Shown piece by piece: positions 20,817 to 34,289 of a stretch of DNA of 64,000 nucleotides. Position numbers and translations under genes: made by a program. Under the pieces are notes generated by a model. The model worked only from the letters and a program-made list of their open reading frames with translations. It searched no databases and was not told where the DNA came from. Every line of letters starts with the position of its first letter. Within the stretch, counting starts at the first letter, position 1. The DNA comes from Trichosphaerium sp. ATCC 40318. Lineage: Eukaryota; Discosea; Flabellinia; Trichosidae. The stretch is taken from contig JALMLS010000281.1 of the NCBI GenBank assembly GCA_038496445.1, forward strand, positions 62,001 to 126,000, written 5' to 3'.

Positions 20817-21757
20817 TTACTTGCCTACATACTCTGTGACCAGTACATGTTTGTCTGTTAGACATTCTGCTGTGTCTTTACAAGGAATTTGCCAATAAAC
20901 ATACCCATTTCCAGGCTCACAGCTCTCGTATTCCTCATCAGACATTGTCCGCAAAGACCTGATTTCTTTTGTTGCTCCAATTACTCTATCACATGAAAAA
21001 CGAGTCATATCAGCACTGAAACCATTGCTGAATAGTTGTGCTTCAATGAAGTCAAAAGGTAGAATTACATTTAGTTCTTCTTCAACGCGTCTTATATCTT
21101 CCCAAGATGCACCTGAAAGAAAAAATAAGGGAATGCAACTGTTACCACTGCACTACCTGGACTTTGCTTAGACGGCCAATCTGACTCTGATCTAGTTAGA
21201 TACAGCCAAACGCGTTGCTTTATTGCTAGTCTAAACAAGTATAGTTTATGCCAGGAAGAAACTGAACCTGTGTCCCATTTATGCTTGAAATAAACAGTTA
21301 ATAACTCTAAGAAAAACAGTACATACTGAAATGTAAAACTTCGCCCTGACGATTTGTTGCCAATTTTTATTTGCCATACCAGTCCAAGCTTTACAAACAA
21401 ACATAAAAGTTGGGCCTTCAAACACGTGCCATATCTAAACAAGGTGTTTTCAAAACAAGAAACAAGAAAAAACAATTGATTAATAACGAAACAGTAGTGC
21501 TTCTGGTAACTAACATAAGAATGCCTCGTATATGAAAACGCAACGTTTACATGCTCCGTATTTACCTGTACCCATATCTCTGGCGGAATATCTCCAACGA
21601 ACAATATAGTATTATCTACTCCTGTATTTACACGTTTTTGAGGTGGTTCTGGGTTCAATAACTTTTTCTTTCCACCCAAGCGGCGAACTTGTCGTGTATC
21701 CAACACTTCTTCATCGTCCGAAGGTAGATGTATAAACAGTTCTTTCTCGGTTTCCAT
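20817..21757 (-). CDS. F-box protein with SMI1/KNR4 (SUKH) domain, FBXO3-like
   Basis: Probable SCF ubiquitin-ligase adaptor. From ATG 21757 (METEKELFIHLPSDDEE) a charged leader runs to the F-box: ILFVGDIPPEIWVQ, a short intron (GTAAAT donor), then LCLFVCKAWTGMANKNW and QQIVRAKFYIS. The next exons give SSWHKLYLFRLAIKQRV, another typical F-box-edge segment. After a TTTCTTTCAG acceptor comes the SUKH-type start ASWEDIRRVEEELNVILP followed by FDFIEAQLFSNGF, and the protein ends LVTEYVGK, TAA 20817. Human FBXO3 has the order F-box, SUKH, ApaG. No ApaG domain is seen here, so it is a shorter variant, unless the GTAAAAAG at the end is a donor. An upstream in-frame ATG at 21847 exists. Confidence 0.72.
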
Positions 21758-22050
21758 CAAGGTGATATCAGCCGCGCACGTGATAAAATATAACCTATTG
21801 CAACTTGCAATTGTTGTTGACTTAAGCCTGTGAGGATTTTGGCTCATTGCTCACTGTAGAATCTTTGCTGGTCACTTTCGTCCTTGAGGGTGTGGATTTG
21901 TAATAACGATTTGGGCATTCCAGTGGTGCTACACAACTATTCAACACAATGTACGTCTTCAACAAAAATTAGTTGTTGGTATTTTCTTTTGAACGCTTCA
22001 GTGAAATTGTCAAAAAAAAATAGCATTAAACACAGTCAACAAACTAAAAG

Positions 22051-23707
22051 ATGGCAGTATGTTATCCAATCTACGCCGGAGGAGGTAAATACGCATATTC
22101 AAGCTCCTGTATCGCCTTCTAACGAAAACTACAGATTTTCCTTTCGATGTATGGTATTTTCGCTATGGGCACTCTCTAAACGTTATTCCTGAAAGAAACA
22201 ACGCACTAGCTGTATTTGGCGGCTATAAAGGACCAAAAGACTTGTACGTCCATTAAAAGCGCCTAAAACGCTTTATCATATTCTAAAACAACAAATTAGA
22301 TACATTTTAGAACATTCAAATAAACTCGCTACTGGCAACAGTGAAGACTTGACTTGGAAAAAAAGTACAAAACCAAAAAAAAAAGGCTTTCACTGATTCT
22401 GTTTAAGCCGTATTAAAGGGCATACGTGGTAGAGCAGCTCAAGCTACGTTTAATATAGGATCTGATTTATACATACACGGTGGCTATAATAAGAGGGGAG
22501 TGTTGTCTGACATGGTAAAAGTAAATTTAGGTACGATCATCAGTTTCAGCAAAAACTCTTCTCTGTTGGCGCTCTAGAACTGTTTATTATTTACATTGTA
22601 GTAATGAGCCTTATGTGATTTAGAAACAATGGAAACAAGTATCCTTAAGTACAATAAGGTTACAGTAAACTGTGAACGTCGATGGCATTGTCATTTCTAC
22701 AGAAAAGAAGAAAATAAATTTTTCATACATGGTGGTTGGAATGCAGGAGGGCCACTGAACGATGTTCAAATATTTGATTTAAGTACGTAATTTCATGCCA
22801 AATAATCACGATATGATATTACCTTGTCAAGCCTAGTAAACTAACACGTAAAAGACACAAATGAGTGGAGCATTCCAACAATAACTGGAGCAGGTCCATC
22901 TCCAAGAAGGTATCAGTACTTTTGTTTTCTTTGATGTCAAACGATTGACATATATTTAGATGGCATAGTTTGGAACAGTTTGATAATACACAGTATATAA
23001 GTTTTGGAGGGTAAACAATATAAGAATTTTTTGAGAAATGTGACAAAAAAACCAATGCTTACTAAGTATCTTTTTAGGTATGACGGCGATCATTCGAAGC
23101 CTTTTGGAGATGTACATATATTAGATATAGAATCTGGTAAATGGTTTGAAGCAGTTACTAAAGGTACCCTTTCTTTGTTGTCTGTTGCCCACCAAACACT
23201 TAACTTCGCCGATCTTATGCAACCAGTTGAAACTCACGCTTTGGGTTTTTCAAACAAAACAATTGAACTAAAACAAGTGTTAGGACCTGCACCAGAACCA
23301 AGATCAAAACACGAAATGATTAGAATGTCTGATAAGCTGTTTTTACTTCTTGGAGGATCAAGTGATGTAGCGAGCGAAAAAGCCAAAAATCTTGTATTCC
23401 TACACAAAGGTACTTTCCGATTTTTTACATTCTTCTTTATTTAACGTACTCCATATTTCAGATGAAATGAGGTGGCAGAATATTGTACAAGAAGGTGAAT
23501 TACATCCAGTACGAAGAATATCTCATAAAGTACGTGCTTGAGCTCATTCATAAAAACAAAAACAAAAAACCAAATAATTTCTAATGTCATTTTTAGTCTA
23601 TCAGGGTTTCTGAGCATGGTATTGTTATGGTTGGTGGAGGAATACCAGATTATATAAACAATATTTATTTCCTAGACACACGCATGCTTAAGTGCGTCAA
23701 TAAATGA
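22051..23707 (+). CDS. Kelch-repeat beta-propeller protein
   Basis: A multi-exon protein with about six kelch motifs. Starting at ATG 22051, MAVCYPIYAGG joins across a GTAAAT intron to FPFDVWYFRYGHSLNVIP and ALAVFGGYKGPKDL. Later blades read LYIHGGYNKRGVLSDMV, FFIHGGWNAGGPLNDVQI, YISFGGYDGDHSKPFGDV, LFLLLGGSSDVASEKAK and IVMVGGGIPDYINNIYF. The double-glycine plus downstream W/F pattern in each is the kelch signature. Introns include GTACGA, GTACGT and GTAAAC donors. TGA is at 23705-23707. No BTB, F-box or other partner domain was seen. The 5' end is the least certain part. Confidence 0.8.
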
Positions 23708-23818
23708 ATCAACTGCAGTATAATAGCGAATGTTTGCCACATTATCAGCGATATTTTGATCATTCGAAACAACTTTCTTTGTAGTAGGACATAAGTCATA
23801 TAGCTTTATTTATCTTGA

Positions 23819-26800
23819 TCACAGCTTTGATAAATCATACAAAACATCAAGTAGCGTACTGGTAGACCATGCTTGACAAGGACAGCTATCTCTAATCGAA
23901 GTAGTTAGTGATCCAGTATTTAGGAAAAAACGGGAAAGATGTTTGTTTGTTGAACATTTTTCTTCACGTGCCTACAAAACTGTCCATCTTTGTTAGTCAG
24001 TTCAGGTAATGAACGCCACGGTGAAGAGTTAAGGGCTTTGTAGTGGCGCATTAATATATTATTAACATCATGACGTTTCTCAACTTTACTAGTTGATTTG
24101 CTAAATATTGTCTTCGCTCGTAAGAAGTATCCTGTAGGCCATAACCATTCTGGTCCTTGGTGATAGTTCCAACCTTTAGCTATTGGTTTAATTGTACCAT
24201 CGTCAGCATTGTTATAGTACGGCTGATAATTCCAGTCGTCAGGGTCTAAAATACCAATAAGACCAAAGAAATTCAGAGGGTTTTTTAAAGAAGAAGATAA
24301 ACACTTGTTTTCAACGAGGATTTCAAATACATGCCCAAAGTTTTCATGCCAAGAGGTCCTAGAAGATGTTTTTCAACAATATCTAAGCAACGTTGGGCAT
24401 GCTCCTTTTTGAATAGTTCTGGAGCCTAGCAAAAAACTGTTAGATGAAAACTCACAGAAAAAACCCAACTTACCACTGCCATTGCAACACAAAGATTAGG
24501 GCGAAGTTGATAGTCTGTGAAAGGTATTTGAGACCCAAATACATCCTTATAAATACCGCGCTTGTTAACCAATTTCGGGTCAATACTGTAACCTAAACAA
24601 CAATGTAAATATAAGGAATTTTTGTTTACAGTTTGAAAACAGTTCAAAAGAAAAGGCAGGTGACCTTCTGTGTTGCCCTCAGGAATATAAAAAGCCTTCT
24701 CAAAGTTGTCTTGAAGGCGGTCATTCCATTCTTGGTAAGAAAGAGATGTTCCTAGATATACGTCATTAAACAATAATGTGATAAATGTAATCATACCATC
24801 AGACAGTGTAACTCCATTGTGCTCAAAAGAAGGTTCAGAAATTAACCAACGTAATGTAGACTTGAGTAATCCTATTATTTCTATAGGGGCTCCATCTCTT
24901 GGAGTTGCTGGAAATCCGTGATTACCAGCCTTCTTTGACTCTCCTAGAAAGTAGTAAATAAACCAAAAGTAAAACTTGTATTGAATAGATTTACCCATCT
25001 TGTCCATCCAAGTACCACAATTGAACTTATTTCCGCCGCTAATGATACCAGTATTTGGATCCAATCGAATAGAAACATTAAAACCTTCGTCCCTTTATCA
25101 TAAAACAGTTAGTATAAAAATCTACCTACAAAGAGCTCTTTGTTTTTTGCCAAGAAAGTTCATACTTCATTTTATCATCAATGGATGTTCCAGCATTACG
25201 CTCTCTGAATGAAATACCTTTAGCATGGCGCTCCATTATCTCCTAGAATATTACTGTGAGTCAAACAATACTCTATCAAATCAACTCTCAACAAGGTACC
25301 TGAACGACTTGTTTTAATGGCATCTCGGCTTTGGATGGTTGTCCATCAAAGACATAATCATCTGTAGGGAACAATCTCCACACAGTAGACTCCAGAATCT
25401 TCGCTCCTTCAGGAGCAAGATTACAGTAATCTTGAATACTTTGTAGAAAGAACCAAGTAGCATCTCTACAGTTATACCTACAATTCCTTCCAGAATCCAA
25501 AAGGTTTGGAATTAGACCATGGCGGAGTGTCTACAGAAATAAGTTAACTCCTTTAAGTACTTTGTTTTGAAGACTTTGAGCTTACACTAGCGAATCCAAT
25601 GATTATATCTTTAGCTTCACTATATCTACCAGTGACAAGAAGAATACCTCTCAAAGAGATAAATGTATCACGTCCCCAAGTACGCATATATCCAGTTGAA
25701 AAGTGTGGAAGACCAGCAGCCATAGATATCGCCATGTTATTATTTTTATACTATACAAACATGTGTAAGAAGAGTGACATCAAAAGAATAAAATGATAGC
25801 CGTACAGATGCTCTGTCAGATGCAATGAGAGGTGCGCTGTTGATTATACCAGTAACTTGTGCAGCAGTCATTGCAAGGCTCTTTATAAATGGAGATCCTT
25901 CTTTAACAAACGTGCTGTAGATATTGGTATTCGCATAAGCGATTGTAGTGAGATAGAACTTATTAATGACCTTATCAAAGTAGTGTGGAATCAAGTGTCT
26001 AACTAATCCTTTAATCTACAAAAAAATGTAAGTCACCTGAGTTCAAATGTTTTTGCTTACAGCATCAAAGTACTTTGATAACCAACTCTTCAATTTATCA
26101 TATTTAGGTCGTCTGGAAAGACGGCGAATAATGTAGTCCATAGCCCAGTTTCCTTGTCTGAGGTTATCAAACAAAGGATGACCCATATCATTACGAGATC
26201 TACAAACACGAGTGGTCAACAAACTATTAGTTCTAAACAAAATACCTTATATCATCAAGCATAGTTACAAATCCTTGGATCCCACTATATACACTAGGAA
26301 CTCCAGATACGCCATATGTACCATCTTTTCCATTTGACGCATCCCTACACAAGTAAAGTTACAATCAGTGTGAACAATATCGTTAAAGCTGTACCTTTCT
26401 TCTGGATCACAGCTGTAAAATATGTATTGTATATCAGCGAGAGTGATGCCTTCTAAGGCACCCCACAATTCTGTATCTTTTTCCAATGCATTGATTACAT
26501 TCAAAGAGTTTTGTGCTCCCTCAGGAGGCTCAACTTCATAGCACATAATGCTACCAGGAGGGAAGTTCTTCCAATGAATTGCCTTGATTTTTATCTAAGC
26601 ACTTGGATTGCACGCTGTGACGTACATGAATATGACCTCCATTTGCTTTTACAGAAAACACATGAGATAAATCATCGTCGCCAGTAAGAATCTCAAGCTC
26701 TGAAGGGAGTCCAACAATACAATCGCTTTCAGGAACCTAAAATAGGTTCAGTAAAACTCTAAAAGAAAATTGTTTTACTACCTTTGCGTTATTCGCAAGC

Positions 26801-29800
26801 TTTAGTCTTGCGTAGCATATAACCTTTTTTAGCTTTCCTTGCAGAAGTACATATGACGGTGGTTCAGTAGAAAACGGTTTAGAGAAGGCTGTATGACAAG
26901 ACATATAGACAGAACTAAAAGAAAAAAAAACTTAGCATCGATTTTGTAACAACGTGCTTACCGATTGTTTTCTGGATTATGTCTCTGAGCTGTTATCAAA
27001 TTACCTTCTTGGTGAATGTGTAGCTCAGTAAACCCTTCTTCACACAGCATACTATAAAATGTTAACAACGAGAAAAAAACAAAATCAGTCTGTAGCCAAA
27101 AATGAAGTGTTTCCTTGAAACAGACTTGCGTTACCTATGGATTTGATTTAAATACTTTCTAGCATGTGCCATTCCTGGTAATTCACCCTTTGGAATAGTA
27201 GTATACTTCCTTTAAAGATAAATAAGTAAACATGGTATATACGAACAATCACGTACTTAGTCACTTTTACTAGGTTAATATGTTTTGCTACTAGTTCGTC
27301 ATAACCTCTTGTAGTACCAACATCGGCGTCACACATTGCGATAAGTGCAGAAGTAGTAAGACTATTTTCAGCAGTCCTACACGTGATTTAATCCAAACTT
27401 TAATAATGTAAAGTTCACTACTACCTCTTCTCAGCTGGCACTTCATTATCATGTGTGCAATCCATAAACAAAGCAGGTGGAACTGAAGGTTGTAGAGAAA
27501 TAATTTCAGTGTCGCAGCTCGAAGGAGTCTTGGAAAAGAACGATTGAGAGAATTTACAAGCAACTGATCCGATTGGTTTTCCACCATAACGATGACACAT
27601 ACGACCAAGGTCCCAAGAATCACCTACAAACGAATGATTAATACTACTGCATCCACATTGAATAAAAACGGGCAAACTTACTACTTTGCATGCCCTCGCG
27701 GACAACTGAATTGATACCAAGTTGACTAATGTACAACTAAACAAATGAAATCAGCATTTCTTACTGGGCAAAACAATGTAGCATGCTACAGACCTTATCG
27801 ATATCTTCGCTACCAGTAAACAACTCTGCTGTAATGTACAGGTTTGATTTAACAGATCTCGCTGCATCAATGAGGTACCTAAACAAGGAAAAAGTTAGCA
27901 AGACGAAATCTTTTAAATGGAAACAAACCTTGCTACGTGAATTGGAGTGGAATGACAATTATCAACCCTAAAGGCATGTGATATAGATGCCATTTGTTTA
28001 GAATATGTTGCCATGTAGTCCCATAACCATGGACTATCTTCTCGGCAAGAACCATATCTAACTAGAAATAAGTAACGCCTTGATTTAAAGCACAATACTG
28101 TACCGTAGTTTGATCGTATCTCCCCAGTTAATAAGCTCACGCCTCAAATAAGGGCGAGTTTCATTATCTGCAGCGAAATCTACAAGTGGATCGCCAGCCC
28201 ATATCCAACCGTTGTTGGCACAATGACCGATTGTCTTGCCATCCTACAATGCTTAAGCTTCCCCAAAAAAACTTGAACAATACCTTTATGATTGGGTTAA
28301 AGTAGGACCAAACAAGCAAGTTCTCCTCTGTAAGTGTCCCTCTTTTATCGCCATGTCCATCAAGGAATTCATACTGAATACGGTTCCTCAAGTTTGTCAA
28401 GGCAGCCCTTTAAAAATTTGGTGTCAATACTCAAAACAAAAATTGTTTCAATATGCCTTACTTTATATCTTCATCATACTGCCTGTATAGCTCTAAATTA
28501 TACAATTCAATTGCGGCATTTAATCTTCTAAACCTTTCTTCTTCAGTATCATAACCTCCATAGAGCTAGAATACATTTAACAAGCTACTTAATCATGGCA
28601 CATCAACGAACCTCTGCTAACTTCTCAGGTCGAAATGTTGTACCATTACGCTTCCATAATTTGTTTTCTATGAGAGCCTTTTCTATGAGAAACTTCTGTA
28701 TCTCTGGGCGTGTCATTGATGCTGCTAGTTTGTTACGATTTTTCGCTGTCTTTAAATAATCCTCAAAGTCTTTAGCTACTTTTTCAACTGATACAGTAAA
28801 GAACTCCCAGAGTTTCAATGGCGGAATAATCTCTTGCTTTACAATATCCATAACAGACTCCTTGAATTTATGACACGTTGGATCATTACCCACGTGATAT
28901 TTACTAGCATACTTTCCTGCAATAAGATCAGAAGTAAGTTTTACTAGAGCCTAAAAAGCATTAGACAAGAAGATTGGGTTCGTTTAACTCACCTGATCTA
29001 GTTCAAATGCTGGGATTAAGTGAGGACAATTTTCTAGATTATATGTTGCTTCTGGATGATCTCCAACCCATGGAGCGTTGTGAGCGCAGTGATTCCATAC
29101 AACATCAACCATAGTGAGCAAGCCATGATTTTCCTTTTTCAAAAAAAATAAGCGAAGTTTCGTGCAGACAAATGCTTTACCGCCATTGAGGAAGTGCGCT
29201 TTTCCATGAGTGCCATTTTTTCGGATTCTGCAACGAAAGCGTTACAAAAAAATATATATATCCACGTGACCTATCACGTGCTTACCTTGCAATTGTTGTC
29301 CAGGAAATAGATAGTTTGCAAGCATAGAATGATCGTACAATGAGTACGCAGACTTTGAAGCACCTAGCTCTTGAAGAGGAGTGAAATGAATCATATTATA
29401 GCCTATTAAGTTAACATTAATTAACTCATCATCATAGCATTCTTACCAAGCTCGGACGCATGCCCGAGATGAGACTCCCAGTCTTCCAGTGCGCCTACAC
29501 ACTTAACCAGAAGCGTTTGAACGCTGACGCCTCCAACAGGTATTTTTTTACCTAGACAACAATTCAGCTCCTTGGCCATAACCTTGAACTCCGTAAACAA
29601 TATTACCTCCTTTACCCTGAAGCTCAGGGTCAATCACAAAGTATCCATTTGTTTTTGTAGACTCTGGTTTCCCTTCCCACTCAAGACGGTAGTCAAAGGA
29701 ACCTTTGTCCGATTAATACAATGCCGTTAAGATATGTTTGACAAACCTCGGTGCCCAGATAAGTTAATTGTAACATACCAATCATCAGACCCTGAGTACT

Positions 29801-30087
29801 CGCTAATTTAAAACGTCAGGTAGCTGTAGGAATTGATTGCGTACCATGAGAGCGTATTGTACGTTTCTCGCTCAAAAACGTCACCTTTTTTCGTTAAACT
29901 GTAAAGTTAATGCTAATGGTAGCGTACTTGATGATGTGGGATAGTTTGTAAGCAAACGTGGCTTTTTCAAGCAAACCGGGCTACCAAGCGGTAGTATAAA
30001 GCGTAGTTTACCCGTACTAGGGCAGTTAATGCCTGTGCCATTAAAAGGAGGCAAACCGGACGCCTGCAACGTGATGGTATAAATCAT
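23819..30087 (-). CDS. AGL: Glycogen debranching enzyme (AGL/Gdb1)
   Basis: Bifunctional cytosolic enzyme: 4-alpha-glucanotransferase (N-terminal half, GH13-like) and amylo-alpha-1,6-glucosidase (C-terminal half, GH133). The ATG is taken at 30087 ([15 protein letters not shown]). N-terminal exons give [24 protein letters not shown] and [13 protein letters not shown]. The transferase core shows [34 protein letters not shown] (nucleophile Asp) and [16 protein letters not shown]. The glucosidase half shows [34 protein letters not shown] and [16 protein letters not shown]. The final exon gives [18 protein letters not shown] and TGA 23819. More than 20 short introns with GTACGT or GTACC-type donors are visible. 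All catalytic signatures are intact, so the cell stores glycogen or floridean-like glucan. Confidence 0.93.
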
Positions 30088-30109
30088 GTCACAACAGTTA
30101 ACGCTGAAC

Positions 30110-30543
30110 ACGTTCAATTATGCAGAGCGTTATCAATTCGTCCGAAATATAGCGAAATTTACAGCTTTGACTTATCCTCCTTAAGTTTTATTGGCAAAAA
30201 CATCAACAACAAGCGCAACCTGAGAAGAACTCGAGAAATATTGACTATCTCAGGCGCTACCACGCGACAGGAACCTTTATGGTACGTGAGAACTTATTTT
30301 GTGAGCTATTTAGCTTCTGTTTTATTTTTATGAAGAAACAAAATCAAGCAACAGGAACATGAATTCTATGATTTTAAACCGTGCGGGTGATGCCGTACCT
30401 GAAAAACTTTTAAATCTTTCGAACTTTGCTTATTCGTTAGTTCTCTTTGCTTATGCATTATTATTAGACCCTTTGCATTGCCAATCGCTCAAACTAGGCA
30501 TCGCACCTGATTCTGTTGTGTTTCTTAAAACCGAACAAGATAT
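30110..30543 (+). CDS. Possible small spliced gene, unknown
   Basis: An open segment at about 30185-30285 (FYWQKHQQQAQPEKNS, DYLRRYHATGTFM) ends at a GTACGT donor. It can join after TATGAAG (about 30335) to a frame reading NRAGDAVPEKLLNLSNFA and a hydrophobic stretch YSLVLFAYALLLDPLH, with TGA near 30550. The donor and the hydrophobic segment support a real gene. No family recognised and the start is unresolved. It is divergent from the debranching enzyme. Confidence 0.3.
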
Positions 30544-30779
30544 CTTGTGAAGATGCGCTACGACGAGTCTTTAAACCCCTTTGTGGCTTTTATTCAGACT
30601 AGCTGGGTGTAGTAATACCCATGCCTGGTAAGTCTGAGAAAAAGTGTTCTTACCGATACGATGTGACATACACATACCCTTTTATGTGGGCTTGGGAAAA
30701 TTATGGACGCTATACATTGCGTAATGTCAATTGTGTTGGTGATTAAAATACATTTGTACAGTGCCATGTTGCTTTCGCC

Positions 30780-31503
30780 TTACAGCACACCACAGTCTAC
30801 TATGCGTGGTTGCTTATCATTGGGTATTCTACCCATATGCACGCGCTCTGCAATGAGTTGTTGTTCGATCTTTTTTACGACGTCCATGCCCTGAACTAAA
30901 TTTAATACAATATCTTTGTATTTGTATCACGCACGTCTATTACCTTGCCGAACACTACGTGCTTCTTGTCGTACACGGGCGTCGGTTGTAGTGTAATAAA
31001 AAATTGGCTAGCATTTGTATTTTTGCCTGTGTTCTACAATCGCATATTAGTAGTGTTAACGTATGTCAGTAAACGTACCGCCATTGACAAAGTACCAATG
31101 TTAGCGTGTTTTAATTTGAAATTTTCGTCTCTAAATTTGCGCCCATATATGCTGTCGCCACCAGAGCCGTCTTGGGCAACGATGTCACCTATTATATTAT
31201 TAATTCACCAAACTTTTTTATTAAACTTGCCCCCTTGTACAAAAATATGGTCTTGGACGCGGTGGAAGGTGCAATCTTTGTAATGTAAGGGTTTTCCTGA
31301 TTTCCCAACGCCTTTTTCTCCAGAGCAAAGATATAAGAAATTCTTCGCTGTTTTTGGAACTACGTTAGCGTATACTTCCATCACGAGCCTTCCGGCGATT
31401 TCGTTGTTGATCGCTATTTCCATGTAGCATTTTGGGTTTTCTTTCTTCTGTTGTGGCACTCCATTAGTCGCTATACGTATTCCAAACGTACTTTTTTACT
31501 CAT
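30780..31503 (-). CDS. Cyclophilin-type peptidyl-prolyl isomerase
   Basis: Proline cis-trans isomerase. The start comes from splicing: ATG 31503 (MSKK) joins across a 44-nt GTACGT intron, with branch-like GACTAAT, to [17 protein letters not shown]. Core motifs are [33 protein letters not shown] (catalytic Arg), [40 protein letters not shown] and KHVVFGKV. The tail ends [13 protein letters not shown] 30780. A GC-AG intron (31230-31189, donor GCAAGT) sits after FVQG and restores the GGD motif. The tryptophan of the cyclosporin-binding loop is replaced (TPVYDKKH in place of TEWLDGKH), which predicts low cyclosporin affinity by analogy. No signal peptide. Confidence 0.9.
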
Positions 31504-31837
31504 TGCTTTATTTCATGTCATTATACTAAAGTAAGAAAACTTAATTCACGTATTGTCGAGAACATTTAAATATCTTTAGTAACGCACAACGGTGAGTTAC
31601 ATGTGCACTTATCACGTGTACAATAGTGTCAATCACATGGTTATTGAATACGAACTAGGCTGGTTTATAATTGGCATATGCGTTGTGAGGAAGGAAACTG
31701 GGGAATGATCGAGTTTGTCGGAAAATAATTTTAAGTCACTTTTTTTTTATCTAGTTTTATTATTACGAAACTCTCAAGTGCTCCAACAGCAACTACAAGC
31801 ACCGGAAATTTAAAAAAACGTGCCCCATTGAACTTTG

Positions 31838-34289
31838 ATGGCATTCTCAACCACTCTAAAAAAAAGAAAGCGTGTATGTACCAAGCCGGTTAAAGCCCAT
31901 TGCCACAGGTTTAAAAAGGTGTGTCGCCGACAACCGGGGTGTTTCCGGTTTGCTGGGTTTGAACAGCAAGGTATTTACGCAGAATTCGAACAAAAGTGCT
32001 CCAGGCGTAAGTAAAACAATACAAAATAGCATAGAAGACGTTGACAGTACCTTAGATAACACGCCAGAGGCTTGTATACAAAATCAGAAGCTCTTAGACT
32101 TGGACAGTGAAGCACGGTATTGGAAGTTAAAATTCGAAGCGACACAACAAGAGAGCAACGAGAAACAAGGGGTATCGCAACTTCGAGTACGTATTTCAAC
32201 AAACTACAAACGATTGAGAACTCATTCAAAAACAAAGGCAAACACGCAGAATCATCATAGCGTTGTATGGAGAGTATCTGCTTATCTTAAAATATCATCT
32301 TCCGTTGAGTGGTGGCTTAGAGTCTACAACGAAAGATTACTTCATACGCTGGTAATAGTTTTTAGCTGAAAAGTTTTTATTGCAAAATAGTTTGACTTTG
32401 CAACCTTTTTTGTCGTTTCTGGTGTGAAAACTGACCAAAATTGGGTGGTTACCTTACAACTTTGGAAGGTAAATAGAAGCAACTAATCTTATTTATGAAA
32501 AGGGTATTCCAACTACACGATGGACGAATAACGACATTGAAGCAATAGGTGGTGAATTTAGTACGTTATTTTTCATAAAAACAAGCTCTAGGATGTTTTA
32601 ACGGCTGTGATCTCTCAAAATGATCTAATTGACGCCAAATTTGATGAAACCGCGCAGAGTTCGTTTTTTCTTACGTGCTGTGTTTGTTTAGCGCCTTGGA
32701 CAAGCTGTCCTGAGAATGTTGAGCTGTTAGGCATTCTGGCGGTTGGAGCACAAGAAACTGGGTGCCTAAAAGACGCTGGGCGTATTTACAACTGCGCGAA
32801 AGCAGTAATGCGTAACTCACCCAAGACAATCCACCCTTGTATAGCCAGTACGTTAGTAAGCTTATTGACCCGTGTTAATCGTATATTTGTCAGTTGGAAA
32901 GGTATTATTGGGTGACTATTGTAGAGAAGCGGGAAAAACCTCAGAGGCGTTTGCTTTCTACAAGGAAGGAGCAGGTGCGGCTTTTTTACAATTTGGGAAT
33001 TTTTTTTTGATACAACGCCGTAAAAGTACGCGGAATCAATATATATACTCACATATGCGCGTGTGATGGGTTAATAATGGCGTTTTTCTGTTGGAACGAA
33101 GTGAAAATTCTTACCCTTTTTTTTAGACATGATTCGCGAGCTATTGCAAGGTACTTGTTTAAAGAAGGACATCTCTACACAACTTGAGGCTACATCAAAC
33201 CGACTCAAATCATTCACTCCAAATTTTCTTACAAACAGGTAAGCATTTTGTTGCTTGTTTTTGTAGTTGGCTTTTTCTAATACTTTTGAAGGGTTACTGA
33301 GCTTGGGAATCTCACTTCATTGTATGAAGATGTAGTGTATAAAAATACTTCATTGAAGGACCCTACACATGAACAAGTTGCGACAACTTTGTGGGTGATA
33401 TGTGCGAAGGTACTTAATTTCTGAAAAAAAAACCATTCTAATAAGAACGTTTAGATTTGGTATACTATTTCGACTACATCACCTTCTTCGATTGTTGAAT
33501 CGTGTCATATACCTTTGGATTCACTAAAACGAATAGTACGTCATATTTTGGTAACATACATGTAGTTTACTTATGTTGTTTAAAGAGCAAAGATGAAGCA
33601 AATCAATTTTTATCAACACTGAACTGGTTACATTGTTTCTCAAATGACATGTTTCAAAACTGCCATTATAAAGTCTCTACGTATTGGGATACTTTTATTA
33701 AGTTTATTTCATCATTTGTATACTTTGCTGGAGGATTTCCAAATGAAGCATTAGAGGTACGTGTTAACACAACGAGATATAATTTTTTTTTGGATTGTTT
33801 TATTTTTGTTAACTTATTCGTTTTTGTAGTGTGCCAGAGAGGCCTTCAATGAGTATTCATCAGGTAGAACGAAACCTAAAACTGATATAGTGATGCTGTG
33901 TATCCTTGTCGATACTTGCACACTAGCAATACACTTGAAGGACGCAGATTTATTCACTAAGGTAAATAATTATTAACTTTGTCAAAGTGTGAAAAAATGA
34001 CTTACTCCGACGACCAAAACTTACTAATCTCCAGGTGTTTGATTTCACGTTTAAGACATATCCTGCAGATGATTTCAAGCCATATTTGAGGCATGTATTC
34101 ATCTGTAATACGTAAAACATTAACAACTTAATTAGTGCTCTACTTAAACTGGCAAATGATACAGAGCTTGAATATTCGAAGGGTACAATGTTTAACATGC
34201 TCTTTGATCTTCCTGAAGAACAAGAACAACATCGTTATGATTCGCCTCCTCCTTCGCCATCGGGAAATACAATTGAATATCCAGAATAG
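31838..34289 (+). CDS. Unknown multi-exon helical protein
   Basis: From ATG 31838 a lysine/arginine-rich start (STTLKKRKRVCTKPVKA, possible nuclear signal) joins across a GTGTGT intron to NSNKSAPGVSKTIQNS and a coiled-coil-like segment EARYWKLKFEATQQESNE. Later exons give IPTTRWTNNDIEAIGGEF, ILAVGAQETGCLKDAGRI, LLGDYCREAGKTSEAFAF (TPR-like pair), IRELLQGTCLKKDIST, AREAFNEYSSGRTKPK and LLKLANDTELEYSKG. The acidic proline-rich tail (RYDSPPPSPSGNTIEYPE) ends TAG 34289, followed by AATAAA at about 34303. Donors are GTACGT or GTACTT. I do not recognise the family; helical repeats are inferred. It may be two genes split near 32400. Confidence 0.48.

Noticed and set aside
31205-31459. Cyclophilin starting at 31459 and ending at 31205
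   Set aside because: 31459 is GTG and the stop at 31205 lies inside a GC-AG intron; splicing gives an ATG at 31503 and the full conserved domain to 30780.
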